Shown here in pieces: positions 19,608-30,976 of a DNA stretch of 64,000 nucleotides (its first letter is position 1; every line of letters begins with the position of its first letter). The DNA is from Anaerolineales bacterium (lineage in GTDB: Bacteria > Chloroflexota > Anaerolineae > Anaerolineales > Villigracilaceae): NCBI GenBank assembly GCA_014379595.1, contig JACMLM010000034.1:106608-170607 (forward strand), read 5' to 3'. The position numbers and the translations under genes are program-made. Under the pieces are notes generated by a model, which saw only the letters and a program-made list of their open reading frames with translations, had not been told where the DNA came from and did no database searches.

Positions 19608-19918
19608 TGTCTAATCCCTGTTTAAATGTGTTTTAAATAGCTATCAGTTCATAATCAGCTTGCCATTTCAACGAGCAAAGACGCTCTAAACTAATTACTT
19701 CTTGCATACGGAGTTAGTCTATACGTTGCAGACACTATTCTATCAGCAAGCCGCTCTCTCTCAAAGAACGCCTAACTATGTGTTATGCAAGAATTGTTGT
19801 GAAATGTCCCCGTGTGGGGTGTTATACAGCGAAACTTCTATAACTGACTATATACTGCATTATACGCCCCCGTTAAGTTACAACTAGAAATCCCCTCCTA
19901 TCGAAAACTAATAGCTGA
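19608..19918. other. Intergenic boundary right of the Prr island, with an attC-like stretch
   Basis: 311 bp without a credible gene. On the minus strand ACTTAAC (19878-19872) and GTTAGGC (19776-19770) bracket 109 bp and fit the RYYYAAC ... GTTRRRY ends of integron attC sites. Between them are a CCCC-ACAC-GGGG hairpin (19808-19819) and partly complementary TGCATAAC / TATAATGCA boxes. No integron integrase is in the window, so the assignment is tentative. Confidence 0.35.
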
Positions 19919-22696
19919 TTACTTCTGAAACTTCTTGCGTAACTCGATCACCACAAACACAATCACACCGGCGCCTACTGCAGTGGTCAGGTCGAGCCCG
20001 TTTAGTGGAATGACGTCAAGAAGATTATTTAAGAAGGGGATATATAAAACCAGTAATTGCAAGCCAACGGCAAATAATGCCATGCTGGTTAATAGTGGAT
20101 TGCTCATCAATCCCATTTTGAACAACGAATCTGTATTCGAACGTGAGGCTAAGGCATGAAAGAACTGCATGAACGCCAGTGACGTAAAGATCATTGTCTG
20201 CCATTTGGGGTTGTCCGTGAAGAAATACCAGGAGCCAATTCCCAAGGCGAGCGCGCCGATCATCACACCAACCCAAATCGTCTGAGCACGGGCAGCGCGG
20301 TTGAATATATTTTCTTTTTGTGAATAAGGTGCGCGTTTCATCGTATCTGTTTGAGGTTCTTCTGCACCAATGCCAATCCCAAGCAACCCATCGATTACTA
20401 AATTGAGCCAGATCAATTGCAACGGCAGCAATAGCAAAGGTATTCCTAAAAACGGTGCAAGCAGCATCACGGATACTTTACCGATATTTCCTGCCACAAT
20501 GAATCGCACAAACTTGCGGATGTTATCCTGGATCGTTCGGCCTTCTCTTACGGCATTTACAATCGTCGCAAAATTATCGTCCATCAAAAGCATGTCAGAT
20601 GCTTCCTTCGAAACATCTGTGCCTGTAATGCCCATCGACACACCAATGTCCGCTTTGCGAAGTGCGGGCGCGTCATTCACGCTATCGCCCGTCATCGAAA
20701 CGATGTGTCCATTTTCCTGTAAGGCCTGTACGATCTTTAATTTATGTTCAGGTGCAACGCGGGCAAAAACGTTGACTTCTTCAACAACATTTTTCAATTC
20801 ATCGAAAGTTAAATTTTCGACATCAACGCCTGTCAATACTTTTATGCTTGAGGCGGCGTCCTTTACGAAGTACTCCTGTGGAGCGCCGCCCGGGACGGCG
20901 GCTGGAGCAGAGACAATTCCCAGTTGACGCGCAATTTCAATTGCAGTTGACGGGTCATCTCCCGTGATCATCACCGGGCGAATACCCGCAGTGCGGCAGA
21001 CTGCCACCGCAGCTTTCACATCGTCACGCGGCGGGTCGATCATGCCGAACAAGCCAACCAGAGTCAGATTCTGTTCAAGGTCTGTTTGGATGACTTGCGG
21101 AATGGAATTTAATAAATGAAATGCGACGCCGAGCACCCGCATGCCTTTCTTTGTAAGACGTTCATTTACCGCTTCTATCTTGGACCTTGTGCCTGCGTCG
21201 AGCGATTGAGATTTTCCATCCACCCAAACATGGGATGTCACATCCAGCAATTCAGCAACGCTGCCTTTAGTGAAGGAGATGTAACGACGAGAGCCCACTT
21301 CAAGGCCTGCAAGCACAGCGGGATCATATCTCTCCAAATGATGGACGGTGGTCATGCGTTTGCGTTCTGAGTCAAACGGGAGTTCTGCCGCACGCGGAAA
21401 AGACGAATCTAATGATGATTTCCAATATCCCATCTTTGCGGCTGCAACAACAATAGCGCCTTCAGTTGGGTCGCCGAGCGTGTGATAACGATCATCGCCA
21501 ATGTCTATCAATTTTGCATCATTACATAACGCGCCGCCAATCGCTGCCAGCGAAAGAGATGATTGGACCGGCGTGCCCAGTCCACGGGTGGCGCGAAGCG
21601 AACCGTCGCGCTCTACTTCCTCGGTTAAATCCAAAGCGTGATCCGCCACGTCAAGCATAACGACTGTCATTCTGTTTTCAGTTAACGTCCCTGTTTTATC
21701 GGAGCAGATAACAGTAACAGAACCAAGCGTTTCCACAGCAGGTAATTTGCGAATAAGCGCATTGCGCCGCATCATGCGTTGTGCGCCGCTGGCAAGTGTG
21801 AGGGCGATAACAACGGGTAACCCTTCGGGAACAATGGCAACTGCAACACTTACAGCTGTGAGAAGCATGTGACGAAGTTCATCGCCGCGCAGAACGCCAA
21901 GTATTAAAATGAGTGTAGTAATTGAAAGACCAATCAATGCAAGATTTTTTCCAAACACATCAAGGCGGCGTTGAAGGGGAGTGGTTTCCTGTTTGACGTG
22001 TTGAATGAGGTCAGCGATCTTGCCGAGTTCAGTTTGCATACCTGTTGCAACCACAAGCGCACGACCGCGTCCTTGTGTGACGATGGTTCCCATATATGCC
22101 ATATTGCGGCGATCCCCTAATGGCAGAACTTGTCCTGAGCGTGACGAAGGATCGCCTGAAAGTGCGGCGGTATGTTTTGCAATGGCTTCCGCTTCGCCTG
22201 TGAGGATGGCTTCGTGAATACGAAGATTAACAGCTTCAAGCAAACGCAGATCGGCTGGGATATTATGGCCTGCTTCAAGCTGGATAATGTCCCCGGGGAC
22301 AAGCTCACGTGCGGAAAATTCCTGTAGTATGCCATCGCGTAGCACATGGACATTTGGCACGGTCATTTTTTGGAGGGCGGCAATTGTTTTCTCAGCGCGA
22401 TATTCCTGAATGAAACCAAGGAGAACATGCAATGCAATGATCACGAGAATACCAATTGCACTTTTTATATCGCCAAGTAACCCCGCTGTAATTGCTGCTG
22501 CGACGAGGATCAAAACCAGCTTACCGGTAATTTGTTCCCACAAAATTTGCAGACGCTTGCGCCCGCCACGCTCAATGAGTTCGTTGCGTCCATATTGTGA
22601 AATACATTCAACTGCTTGTATGGAAGTAAGGCCGCTGTCTGAAGACGAGTCTAATTCAGCGAGAGCTGAGTTTGTTTCGAGAATATGCCACTTCAT
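19919..22696 (-). CDS. P-type cation-transporting ATPase (P2A/Ca2+-like)
   Basis: 925 residues from ATG 22696; a GTG at 22717 inside the previous gene is an alternative start, but relatives begin MKWH like this one. The phosphorylation motif is [13 protein letters not shown] with Asp near 334; the actuator loop is LTGEA; PEGLP in the fourth helix points to a P2-type pump for Ca2+ or Mn2+; the hinge [21 protein letters not shown] is intact. About ten membrane helices. It probably exports divalent cations. A repeat-family-B copy (22130-22152) is translated in frame within a variable actuator-domain loop. It follows the S2P-like protease gene closely. Confidence 0.93.
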   Translation of the reverse strand: MKWHILETNSALAELDSSSDSGLTSIQAVECISQYGRNELIERGGRKRLQILWEQITGKLVLILVAAAITAGLLGDIKSAIGILVIIALHVLLGFIQEYRAEKTIAALQKMTVPNVHVLRDGILQEFSARELVPGDIIQLEAGHNIPADLRLLEAVNLRIHEAILTGEAEAIAKHTAALSGDPSSRSGQVLPLGDRRNMAYMGTIVTQGRGRALVVATGMQTELGKIADLIQHVKQETTPLQRRLDVFGKNLALIGLSITTLILILGVLRGDELRHMLLTAVSVAVAIVPEGLPVVIALTLASGAQRMMRRNALIRKLPAVETLGSVTVICSDKTGTLTENRMTVVMLDVADHALDLTEEVERDGSLRATRGLGTPVQSSLSLAAIGGALCNDAKLIDIGDDRYHTLGDPTEGAIVVAAAKMGYWKSSLDSSFPRAAELPFDSERKRMTTVHHLERYDPAVLAGLEVGSRRYISFTKGSVAELLDVTSHVWVDGKSQSLDAGTRSKIEAVNERLTKKGMRVLGVAFHLLNSIPQVIQTDLEQNLTLVGLFGMIDPPRDDVKAAVAVCRTAGIRPVMITGDDPSTAIEIARQLGIVSAPAAVPGGAPQEYFVKDAASSIKVLTGVDVENLTFDELKNVVEEVNVFARVAPEHKLKIVQALQENGHIVSMTGDSVNDAPALRKADIGVSMGITGTDVSKEASDMLLMDDNFATIVNAVREGRTIQDNIRKFVRFIVAGNIGKVSVMLLAPFLGIPLLLLPLQLIWLNLVIDGLLGIGIGAEEPQTDTMKRAPYSQKENIFNRAARAQTIWVGVMIGALALGIGSWYFFTDNPKWQTMIFTSLAFMQFFHALASRSNTDSLFKMGLMSNPLLTSMALFAVGLQLLVLYIPFLNNLLDVIPLNGLDLTTAVGAGVIVFVVIELRKKFQK
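22130..22152. repeat. Repeat family B copy inside the P-type ATPase gene
   Basis: TTGTCCTGAGCG, four bases, then GAAGGAT matches the intergenic repeat at 36787-36911. It is read in frame as DPSSRSGQ in a loop after the TGEA motif. Confidence 0.65.
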
Positions 22697-22709
22697 TATT
22701 TCTATATCA

Positions 22710-23798
22710 TTAAGCACTTGCCGTTCTTTTCAATGCGGAACGGATCATTAAATACTCGGAAATATTTTCAGCAGTGACAATGCCCACCAATTGACCCGCG
22801 TGTGTTACAGGCAAGGCAGGGATACCTGATTCCTGAATTCGCGTCAAGGCATTTTCCACCATCTCATGTGAATCCACTTCGGGTAGATCCTTTTTCATTA
22901 CAGCAGAGATGGCGATGGTATCTCCATGCTGGGTGAGCGCTTTAAGAAAATCATCACGGGTCATAATACCCACTACGATGTCATTATCAATGACGGGGAA
23001 ATCATGCTGTGAGCCAGCCAGCAATAACTGGGACATACGTGAAAGCGGATCACGCGGAGAAAGACTTTTGTAATCGGTGAGCATTGCGCGGCCAATGGGA
23101 ATCCCACTAATGGCACTCTTCATCTGTGTCATACCTGCCTCCTGCGAAGCGCCGATCCAAATAAAGAAAGCAATGAAGAGCAGCGAGGTATTGCCAAACA
23201 AGCCAACCAGGCCAAATAACAAAGCCATGCCCTGACCAATCGTCGCGGCGATCTGCGTGGCGCGGACGTAATCCATGCGCATGGCAAGCAAGGCGCGAAG
23301 CACGCGTCCCCCGTCCATGGGGAAGGCTGGGAGGAGGTTGAACAACACCAGCGTGATATTTACCATTAGCAGTCTTTCGAGAAAACTGCCCGAAGCAATC
23401 GACAACTCATTAAGCGGGACCAGGTTTGAGGTCCAAAAAAGATACGCAAAAAGTCCCGCCGCGATAACCACGTTCACAGCTGGTCCCATCAAAGCGACCC
23501 ATAATTCCTCAATCGGTTTGTCTGGCATGCGCTCCAAACGAGCCACGCCGCCAATCGGATAGATCGTGATGTCACGAGTTTTAATGCCATACTTGCGAGC
23601 AGTAAGTGCATGTCCGTATTCATGCAAGATCACACATGCAAAGAGCGCGAGGATAAAAATAATACCGCTAAAAACATCGCTCCAGTTTCGATTTTCCAGC
23701 CAGTGACTGTAGCCAACCCACGTGATCAAAAGCAGAAAGGTGGCGTGAACGTAAACGTCAATTCCTGCAAATTTTCCTAATTTCCATTGCCATTTCAT
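22710..23798 (-). CDS. Site-2-protease-like M50 peptidase with two CBS domains
   Basis: 362 residues. Zinc site ILHEYGHAL (His59, Glu60, His63) lies in a membrane helix, and the third ligand Asp is in NLLPAFPMDGGRVLRALL near residue 162. Four to six helices are followed by two CBS modules (about 235-355; DFPVIDNDIVVGIMTRDDFL and ALPVTHAGQLVGIVTAENI), which usually bind adenosyl ligands. Such proteases cut membrane proteins within the bilayer, often to release regulators; CBS domains may tie activity to nucleotide level. AAGGAG precedes the ATG. The P-type ATPase gene follows 13 bp downstream, so they are co-transcribed. Confidence 0.92.
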   Translation of the reverse strand: MKWQWKLGKFAGIDVYVHATFLLLITWVGYSHWLENRNWSDVFSGIIFILALFACVILHEYGHALTARKYGIKTRDITIYPIGGVARLERMPDKPIEELWVALMGPAVNVVIAAGLFAYLFWTSNLVPLNELSIASGSFLERLLMVNITLVLFNLLPAFPMDGGRVLRALLAMRMDYVRATQIAATIGQGMALLFGLVGLFGNTSLLFIAFFIWIGASQEAGMTQMKSAISGIPIGRAMLTDYKSLSPRDPLSRMSQLLLAGSQHDFPVIDNDIVVGIMTRDDFLKALTQHGDTIAISAVMKKDLPEVDSHEMVENALTRIQESGIPALPVTHAGQLVGIVTAENISEYLMIRSALKRTASA

Positions 23799-23891
23799 GT
23801 TTTAACTCCTTTTGAAGTTAAAGTGATTGTACTGGGAATATATTAGAAAAATGTTATAAAAAATATGACAGAACGATCAGTTTGGAAAAAG

Positions 23892-23930
23892 GAAAATAAA
23901 AATCCTCCGAATTGCTAACAATTCGAAGGA
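23892..23930 (-). terminator. Intrinsic terminator downstream of the Dabb gene
   Basis: On the minus strand a 12-bp stem with one mismatch (23930-23919 with 23914-23903; 4-nt loop) is followed by TTTTTATTTT. Confidence 0.75.
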
Positions 23931-24032
23931 CCTGCTGATAATTCAACCCCCGGTTTCTTGCCGCTGATTAAATCTCGATTGCGGCTGGCCGTTTTCACTT
24001 TACAGAAGATACATGGCAAACCAGATGTCAGA

Positions 24033-24356
24033 TCAATCATTCGACTTGAAGTCAACCACACATACTTTTTCCAGATTTTCATCCAGATAATTTTTACAGA
24101 AAGCTTGGTGTGCAGGATGTGGAAGGTATGTGTCGCGATCTTTTTCATTGGCAAAGGTCACAATGAAACAATGTGTATAGCCTTCGTTTAGATTCTCGGG
24201 GCTCGAGTTCTGTCCCCATTCAAAATCCTGTATAAAATCAAGTTCAGCGCACAACGCTCGGAACGCTTTTACAATTGATTCCACTTTATCTTCGCTAGTT
24301 TCGTCGTGGAACTTGAAAAATACGACATGACGATATACGTTGATTCGCTCACTCAT
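24033..24356 (-). CDS. Dabb (stress-responsive alpha/beta barrel) protein
   Basis: 107 residues from the ATG at 24356; an in-frame ATG at 24368 directly abuts the AAGAAGG element, leaving no spacing. The protein opens with RINVYRHVVFFKF and ends KVCVVDFKSND, with the middle THCFIVTFANEKDRDTYLPHP, all typical of the Dabb fold. These small dimeric barrels appear in stress responses and in some biosynthetic pathways; catalysis is not certain. Monocistronic, with its own terminator. Confidence 0.8.
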   Translation of the reverse strand: MSERINVYRHVVFFKFHDETSEDKVESIVKAFRALCAELDFIQDFEWGQNSSPENLNEGYTHCFIVTFANEKDRDTYLPHPAHQAFCKNYLDENLEKVCVVDFKSND

Positions 24357-24434
24357 TGTATTAAGCATCCTTCTTTATAAAGACCAGAACACTGTGCGAA
24401 GAATTCGGATGTCTATAGAGACATTTATGCCACT

Positions 24435-25643
24435 TTACTTGATCAATCCCATCTTTCTGCCTGCGGTTTCGATCACAGACATGGCATGTTCAATATCAGC
24501 TGGTTCATGTGCCGCGGTGACAGTTGCACGCAAACGGGACATGCCTTCCTGCACAGCTGGTGAGACAACAGGCAGAACAAAGATATCATTTTCCTGGCAC
24601 TGCTTCGTGAGTTCAAAAGCCATTTCATCTGTGCCACACATCACAGGCACAATGGCTGTTTCGGTAAGCAAAGTATCAAATCCCATGCCCTTCAACCCGC
24701 CAATGAATTGTTTTGTATTAGCATTTAGACGGTCAATGCGCCAGGGTTCATCTAAAATAACTTTAAAGGATTCGTTCGCGGCGGCGGCTTGTGCGGGAGG
24801 CAATGCCGCAGAGAAAATATATGCACGGCTGCCGTGGCGCAGATAGTCGATCAAATCCTTTTTTCCTGCTACATACCCACCGACAGAAGGGATGGTCTTG
24901 CTCAATGTACCCATCTTGATGTCAATTACATCGCCAAGGCCAAAATGTTCTTCAATGCCTGTGCCTGTCTTACCAAGTACGCCCACAGAATGAGCTTCGT
25001 CGATCATCAACCAGGCGTTATATTTTTTGCACAATTCAATGGTCTTGGGCAGATCAATGATATCGCCGTCCATGCTGAACACAGAATCGGCGATGACTAG
25101 TTTGGCAATATCGGAAGGAGCATTTTTCAACAGCCCTTCAAGATGTTCCATGTCATTGTGACGGAAACGGCGAAACTCTGCACCAGACATGAGACAACCA
25201 TCCACGATGGAGGCGTGATTGATCTTGTCTGAAAAAATATAATCGCCGCGTCCCATCAGGGAGGAAATGACTGTCAGGTTGGTTACATAACCAGAAGTAT
25301 AAGTAATCGCTGACTCAGTATGTTTGAAATTGGCAATCGTCTCTTCCAATTCATTGTGTAGAGTTAATGTGCCTGCCAATGTGCGGACTCCGTTTGTGCC
25401 GGTGCCCCATTGGTCAACTGCTTTTTTTGCTGCTTCATTAATTCTTGGGTGATTAACCAGACCGAGATAGGAATATGAAGCATACATCCCCATTGTGCGT
25501 CCCTTTACTTTTACCTTCGCGCCTTCCAAAATCTGTTCAACGGGTTGATTATAAAAATAATAATCGTGGTCTTTCATCATCTGTACACGATTTTTAAGCG
25601 CTTCAATACGCCGGGTGGCGTTGTTTTCGTTATGAGTATCCAT
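24435..25643 (-). CDS. Alpha-oxoamine synthase family PLP enzyme
   Basis: 402 residues. The PLP lysine is in MGTLSKTIPSVGGYVAG (Lys249); cofactor-binding DEAHSVGVLG starts at Asp215; the N-terminal YASYSYLGL and NHASIVDGCLMSG motifs match the family. Members condense an acyl-CoA with an amino acid and release CO2: glycine C-acetyltransferase, 8-amino-7-oxononanoate synthase, 5-aminolevulinate synthase and serine palmitoyltransferase. The active-site loop LSKTIPSVGG differs from the KBL/BioF pattern and is closer to unassigned or palmitoyltransferase-like members. No biotin, threonine or sphingolipid gene is nearby, so the reaction is left open. GGAGG lies 8 bp before the ATG. Confidence 0.88.
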   Translation of the reverse strand: MDTHNENNATRRIEALKNRVQMMKDHDYYFYNQPVEQILEGAKVKVKGRTMGMYASYSYLGLVNHPRINEAAKKAVDQWGTGTNGVRTLAGTLTLHNELEETIANFKHTESAITYTSGYVTNLTVISSLMGRGDYIFSDKINHASIVDGCLMSGAEFRRFRHNDMEHLEGLLKNAPSDIAKLVIADSVFSMDGDIIDLPKTIELCKKYNAWLMIDEAHSVGVLGKTGTGIEEHFGLGDVIDIKMGTLSKTIPSVGGYVAGKKDLIDYLRHGSRAYIFSAALPPAQAAAANESFKVILDEPWRIDRLNANTKQFIGGLKGMGFDTLLTETAIVPVMCGTDEMAFELTKQCQENDIFVLPVVSPAVQEGMSRLRATVTAAHEPADIEHAMSVIETAGRKMGLIK

Positions 25644-25744
25644 ATAATTGCCTCCGAATCAGAATATTGTAAGTTTAGCCGAGGGGAAAGTTTCTGTCTA
25701 GCTGATTAAAAATTGGGAGTGGGCAAAAGGATGCGGTAAAAATC

Positions 25745-25838
25745 TTTCACCACACACCTGCCCTGGCGGGCGGTGCCAGGGGAGATCACTGAGCCCACAG
25801 AGAAAATCTCCGTGCTCTTTGTGTGCTCAGTGGTGAAA
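25745..25838. repeat. Palindromic intergenic repeat, family C, copy 1
   Basis: 94-bp element with outer arms TTTCACCAC / GTGGTGAAA. Positions 25749-25785 (37 bp, starting ACCACACACCTGCCC) match 34941-34977 with one difference. Confidence 0.85.
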
Positions 25839-25875
25839 TCTTTTGGCAAATCTGCAAGATCAGCCGTGTCTAAAA

Positions 25876-28015
<2,140 letters not shown>

Positions 28016-28096
28016 GCTATGGAGGCAGCCAGCTCACTTGTCCTGCGGATGCTGGCGCAATTACGGGAGCGAGCTCCCTGACTCCAAAATAATTTC

Positions 28097-28429
28097 TTAA
28101 TCTATCTTTTTCCAAATATCAGCAGGCGGACGTGTAAGTGGTCGTGTCGTTGCAGAGAGGCGCGCTTCATAATATGTTTCTTTTGCAGTTGAATATTTTG
28201 CCTTCTCAAACAAATTTCTTTGAATCAGTATATCAGCAATATTGTTTGTCTCTTCTCGTGTGAATTCGAGCTTTTCTGTAAATTCAGTCAAGCTAAAACG
28301 CCCAAGGCGGATCACAAAATTTAACGCGGAACGCAATGGCTCGGAAAATGACACAACATCAGACGGGCGGATGTCTTCTGTTTTTTCTTCGAGTTCTTGT
28401 AGTGCAGTTTCGTAAAGTGATGCGCCCAT
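28097..28429 (-). CDS. Hypothetical protein, probably winged-helix-like
   Basis: 110 residues, no family recognised. The middle (about 35-75) reads as three helices, ALNFVIRLGRFSLTEFTEKL then REETNNIADILIQRNLFEK, suggesting a winged-helix fold, and the C-terminus is basic (TTRPLTRPPADIWKKID). It has AAAGGAG before the ATG and follows the MinD-like ATPase by 24 bp, so it is co-transcribed with it and may be its partner or a DNA-binding adaptor. Confidence 0.6.
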   Translation of the reverse strand: MGASLYETALQELEEKTEDIRPSDVVSFSEPLRSALNFVIRLGRFSLTEFTEKLEFTREETNNIADILIQRNLFEKAKYSTAKETYYEARLSATTRPLTRPPADIWKKID

Positions 28430-28453
28430 GGTGAGCTCCTTTGACGAAAAAAC

Positions 28454-29209
28454 TCAGGCTTTGAGCTGGTCAACGAGGCTGCGCAGGCCTTTTGTCACGG
28501 GATGATCTGGAAAGCGGATCGAGAAAATGCCAGAGCTGGCAAGCGTCATCATTTCATCTGAGTGAGGAAGCACGGCAGCAACTGTGGCATTATAGGTTTG
28601 TTCCACACGTGTACGTACATCATCGAGATCAAACTGTGAAGGGACTTTATTCACCAACATCAGCATCTGCGGTACATCGAGTTTCTTGGCGACATCCACA
28701 GTTACGGCTGTGCCCTGATAATCTTGTGAATCGGGGCGGAGGATAATGACAAGTGCATTTGAGATGGCGATGGAAAGCAGGGTCTCTTCATTGAGTCCTG
28801 GGTGCGTATCAATCAGCAGGTAATCAAGATTTAATTTTTCAACTACATCGCGGAACCCGTCGTTGAGCAAGCCAACGTCATAGCCTTCGCGCAGAATGCG
28901 AGCGATCTCACCTGCTTTGATACTGGAGGGGATGAGAAATATTTGACCTTTGATCTCCCCACCGACATGGCTGGTGACATCATGAGCAGCTTCTTCGATA
29001 GAGCATTTTCCCCATAGATAGTCGTTCAAAGAATGTACCATTTCAGATTCATCCAAATTAAATAGGACATGAATACCGGGGGATGCGATATCGGTATCTA
29101 CTACGCCAACTCGTGAACCATCCATTGCGAGGAGCGCGGAGATATTTGCTGTGGTATTTGATTTTCCTGTGCCGCCGCGAAAAGAGTGAATTGATATGAT
29201 TTTGGACAT
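28454..29209 (-). CDS. MinD/ParA-like P-loop ATPase
   Basis: 251 residues. The deviant Walker A is SFRGGTGKSNTTANIS (residues 9-24, with the signature lysine), switch I is VVDTDIASPGIHVLF, and the Walker B-like segment is YLLIDTHPGLNEETLL. These fit the MinD/ParA/FlhG superfamily of ATP-driven dimers that position cargo on membrane or nucleoid. No C-terminal amphipathic MinD helix and no minC/minE or parB are beside it. Its neighbours are the tandem cyclase upstream and the small helical protein downstream, so a signalling or localisation role is more likely than division-site selection. Confidence 0.85.
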   Translation of the reverse strand: MSKIISIHSFRGGTGKSNTTANISALLAMDGSRVGVVDTDIASPGIHVLFNLDESEMVHSLNDYLWGKCSIEEAAHDVTSHVGGEIKGQIFLIPSSIKAGEIARILREGYDVGLLNDGFRDVVEKLNLDYLLIDTHPGLNEETLLSIAISNALVIILRPDSQDYQGTAVTVDVAKKLDVPQMLMLVNKVPSQFDLDDVRTRVEQTYNATVAAVLPHSDEMMTLASSGIFSIRFPDHPVTKGLRSLVDQLKA

Positions 29210-29321
29210 TTGCTATCTCCAATAAGTAGCTGTTTTTCAATAAATCGTAAAGTCTTTGTATAGATTATAGCCTAACTGATAGCAAATTCAAGCGTATAGT
29301 TTTGTTAAGCGCCAGGAGTTA

Positions 29322-30866
29322 TTACATTTTTGGTTTCTTTTGAGTTAATTTGAAGAGCGGCATGGGTCCGCTTTTGCCTTTGAGAGGTACATCACCAAGC
29401 GGTTCGCATTCATATTTGGCTTCAATCGCCTCTTTTACACTCTCGGAAATAATAATTTGATTCTTTTCGGCCCGTGCCATCAAACGAGCAGCTGTATTAA
29501 CCGTATCACCCAGTACATTATATTCGCGACGTCCGCGCGGATCTCCAACTTCTGCTGCAAATGCAGGACCAGAATTGATGCCTATCTGACAATATATCTC
29601 CGGTTGCGTGCCGCCAATGCTAGGGCCTTTGAGGTCTTTGATGATCTCGCGAATGGATACTGCCGCAGAAGCGGCGCGCATCTCGTCATTTGTATGGGCA
29701 TTCGGCACACCAAAATAGATCACGATATCCGAACCTGATAGGTGATAGGTCACTTTTTTGAGCACACCGCCGCGAGACTCGACCACCGCATTGATCAGCG
29801 AAAATGCCCTTGAATAACTTAATGCCAGCTTTTGCTCCTCGCCTGGTAAGGCGAGGTCAGCGGATTCGGGCAAGCCAATGAAGTTGACGAACATAATTGT
29901 GGGGTTTGGAAAGTCAGGCCGTATCTTTCTATCCGCTGCGCTTTCGACCAGCAGAGAAAGCACAGGCCCAGGGATATAACTAGCCATAGGCTCAATGGAG
30001 TTAAGCAATTCCATGATTTGCAACAATACTTCATTCTTATCACGCGTGAATAAAACTCCGCTTGCCATGCGCCGTCCTACCGGCGTGATCTCATATTCGC
30101 CAAGTGCCTGCTCCGTGAAATCATCGATCACTAGATAATATTCCGAGCTGCCGTCTTCAAAACGAAATTTTTCAGCAACTCGCTCGTACGCTTTTTGAGA
30201 TAAATTTACGCGTTCGTTGGATCCATTGCTTTCCGTTCGTTTGGCCTGCTGTACATCCTTGCCAAGTAATACATGTTCCATGCGGCGTGGCGTGCCAATA
30301 TCCGCTGTAAGGAATCTACCGTTGTGAATCCCGATCCGCATTTGTAAGTTGACAATACCCGAAGGCGTTTCGATCTCTGCGAATTCCCTCATGGCTCTTT
30401 GCATACGCAGACCAGCCCGCACGGCCCGCAATGTATCATCGTCTTTTTGATTTTTTGGAAATACGATCAGTAATGCATCGCCTGTAAATTCGACCAGCTC
30501 GCCGCCCGATTTGCTGATGACTGCGATCATTGACGAAAAATATTTGGTCAATTGTTTTAAAAGATTTTCTGCGCCATCACGCCCTTTTGTGGAATTGGCT
30601 TCCATAAGTTTGGTGAAACCCACAAGGTCGGTGAACATCATCGTGCCATATTGCCACTCGGTTTTGACATCACCAGGTTTTAGTTTGTTGACCGATATTT
30701 GGCGCGAGGTGTAATCATGCAAAATGCGATGTAATGTCCGTAAGTGTTTGTGGACATCCATCATAATCTCTAGGGATGGATTACCCCACATGGCTGCATA
30801 CATTTCAGCAGGCAGCAAATATCTTAATCGGCTTTCAATGGAAGTAAGCGGGGACTCAGGCAGCAT
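29322..30866 (-). CDS. Tandem class III adenylate/guanylate cyclase
   Basis: 514 residues with two cyclase homology domains. The first (about 70-240) has both metal aspartates: MFTDLVGFTKLM (Asp80) and VEFTGDALLIVFP (Asp130). The second (about 325-505) begins TIMFVNFIGL, where Asn replaces the first metal Asp, but keeps SGSDIVIYFG and the ribose/transition-state motif YNVLGDTVNTAARLMARA. One domain thus supplies metal and the other complementary residues, as in soluble adenylyl cyclase. No transmembrane segment is apparent. It makes cAMP or cGMP; which one cannot be read with confidence. The MinD-like gene follows 112 bp downstream. Confidence 0.88.
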   Translation of the reverse strand: MLPESPLTSIESRLRYLLPAEMYAAMWGNPSLEIMMDVHKHLRTLHRILHDYTSRQISVNKLKPGDVKTEWQYGTMMFTDLVGFTKLMEANSTKGRDGAENLLKQLTKYFSSMIAVISKSGGELVEFTGDALLIVFPKNQKDDDTLRAVRAGLRMQRAMREFAEIETPSGIVNLQMRIGIHNGRFLTADIGTPRRMEHVLLGKDVQQAKRTESNGSNERVNLSQKAYERVAEKFRFEDGSSEYYLVIDDFTEQALGEYEITPVGRRMASGVLFTRDKNEVLLQIMELLNSIEPMASYIPGPVLSLLVESAADRKIRPDFPNPTIMFVNFIGLPESADLALPGEEQKLALSYSRAFSLINAVVESRGGVLKKVTYHLSGSDIVIYFGVPNAHTNDEMRAASAAVSIREIIKDLKGPSIGGTQPEIYCQIGINSGPAFAAEVGDPRGRREYNVLGDTVNTAARLMARAEKNQIIISESVKEAIEAKYECEPLGDVPLKGKSGPMPLFKLTQKKPKM

Positions 30867-30943
30867 GGGTTGAATTCTTCTTGAAAAGAATCTTATATAC
30901 TATGATTATACATTCACTTTAGGATGATGACAGTTTATAGAAT

Positions 30944-30976
30944 CAAAACGGGACTGTATTGCACAGTCCCGTTTTG
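30944..30976. terminator. Bidirectional-looking terminator after alkD-like gene
   Basis: Perfect 14-bp stem (CAAAACGGGACTGT with its complement), 5-nt loop, directly after the stop codon at 30977. The arms provide T-rich ends on both strands. Confidence 0.75.

Noticed and set aside
19702..19887. 61-residue plus-strand reading frame right of the Prr island
   Set aside because: No ribosome-binding site, Cys/Tyr-rich random composition and overlap with the attC-like palindromic stretch; no known family.
28065..28078. GGGAGC/GCTCCC palindrome as terminator of the MinD-like operon
   Set aside because: The stem is short and not followed by a T run on the minus strand.
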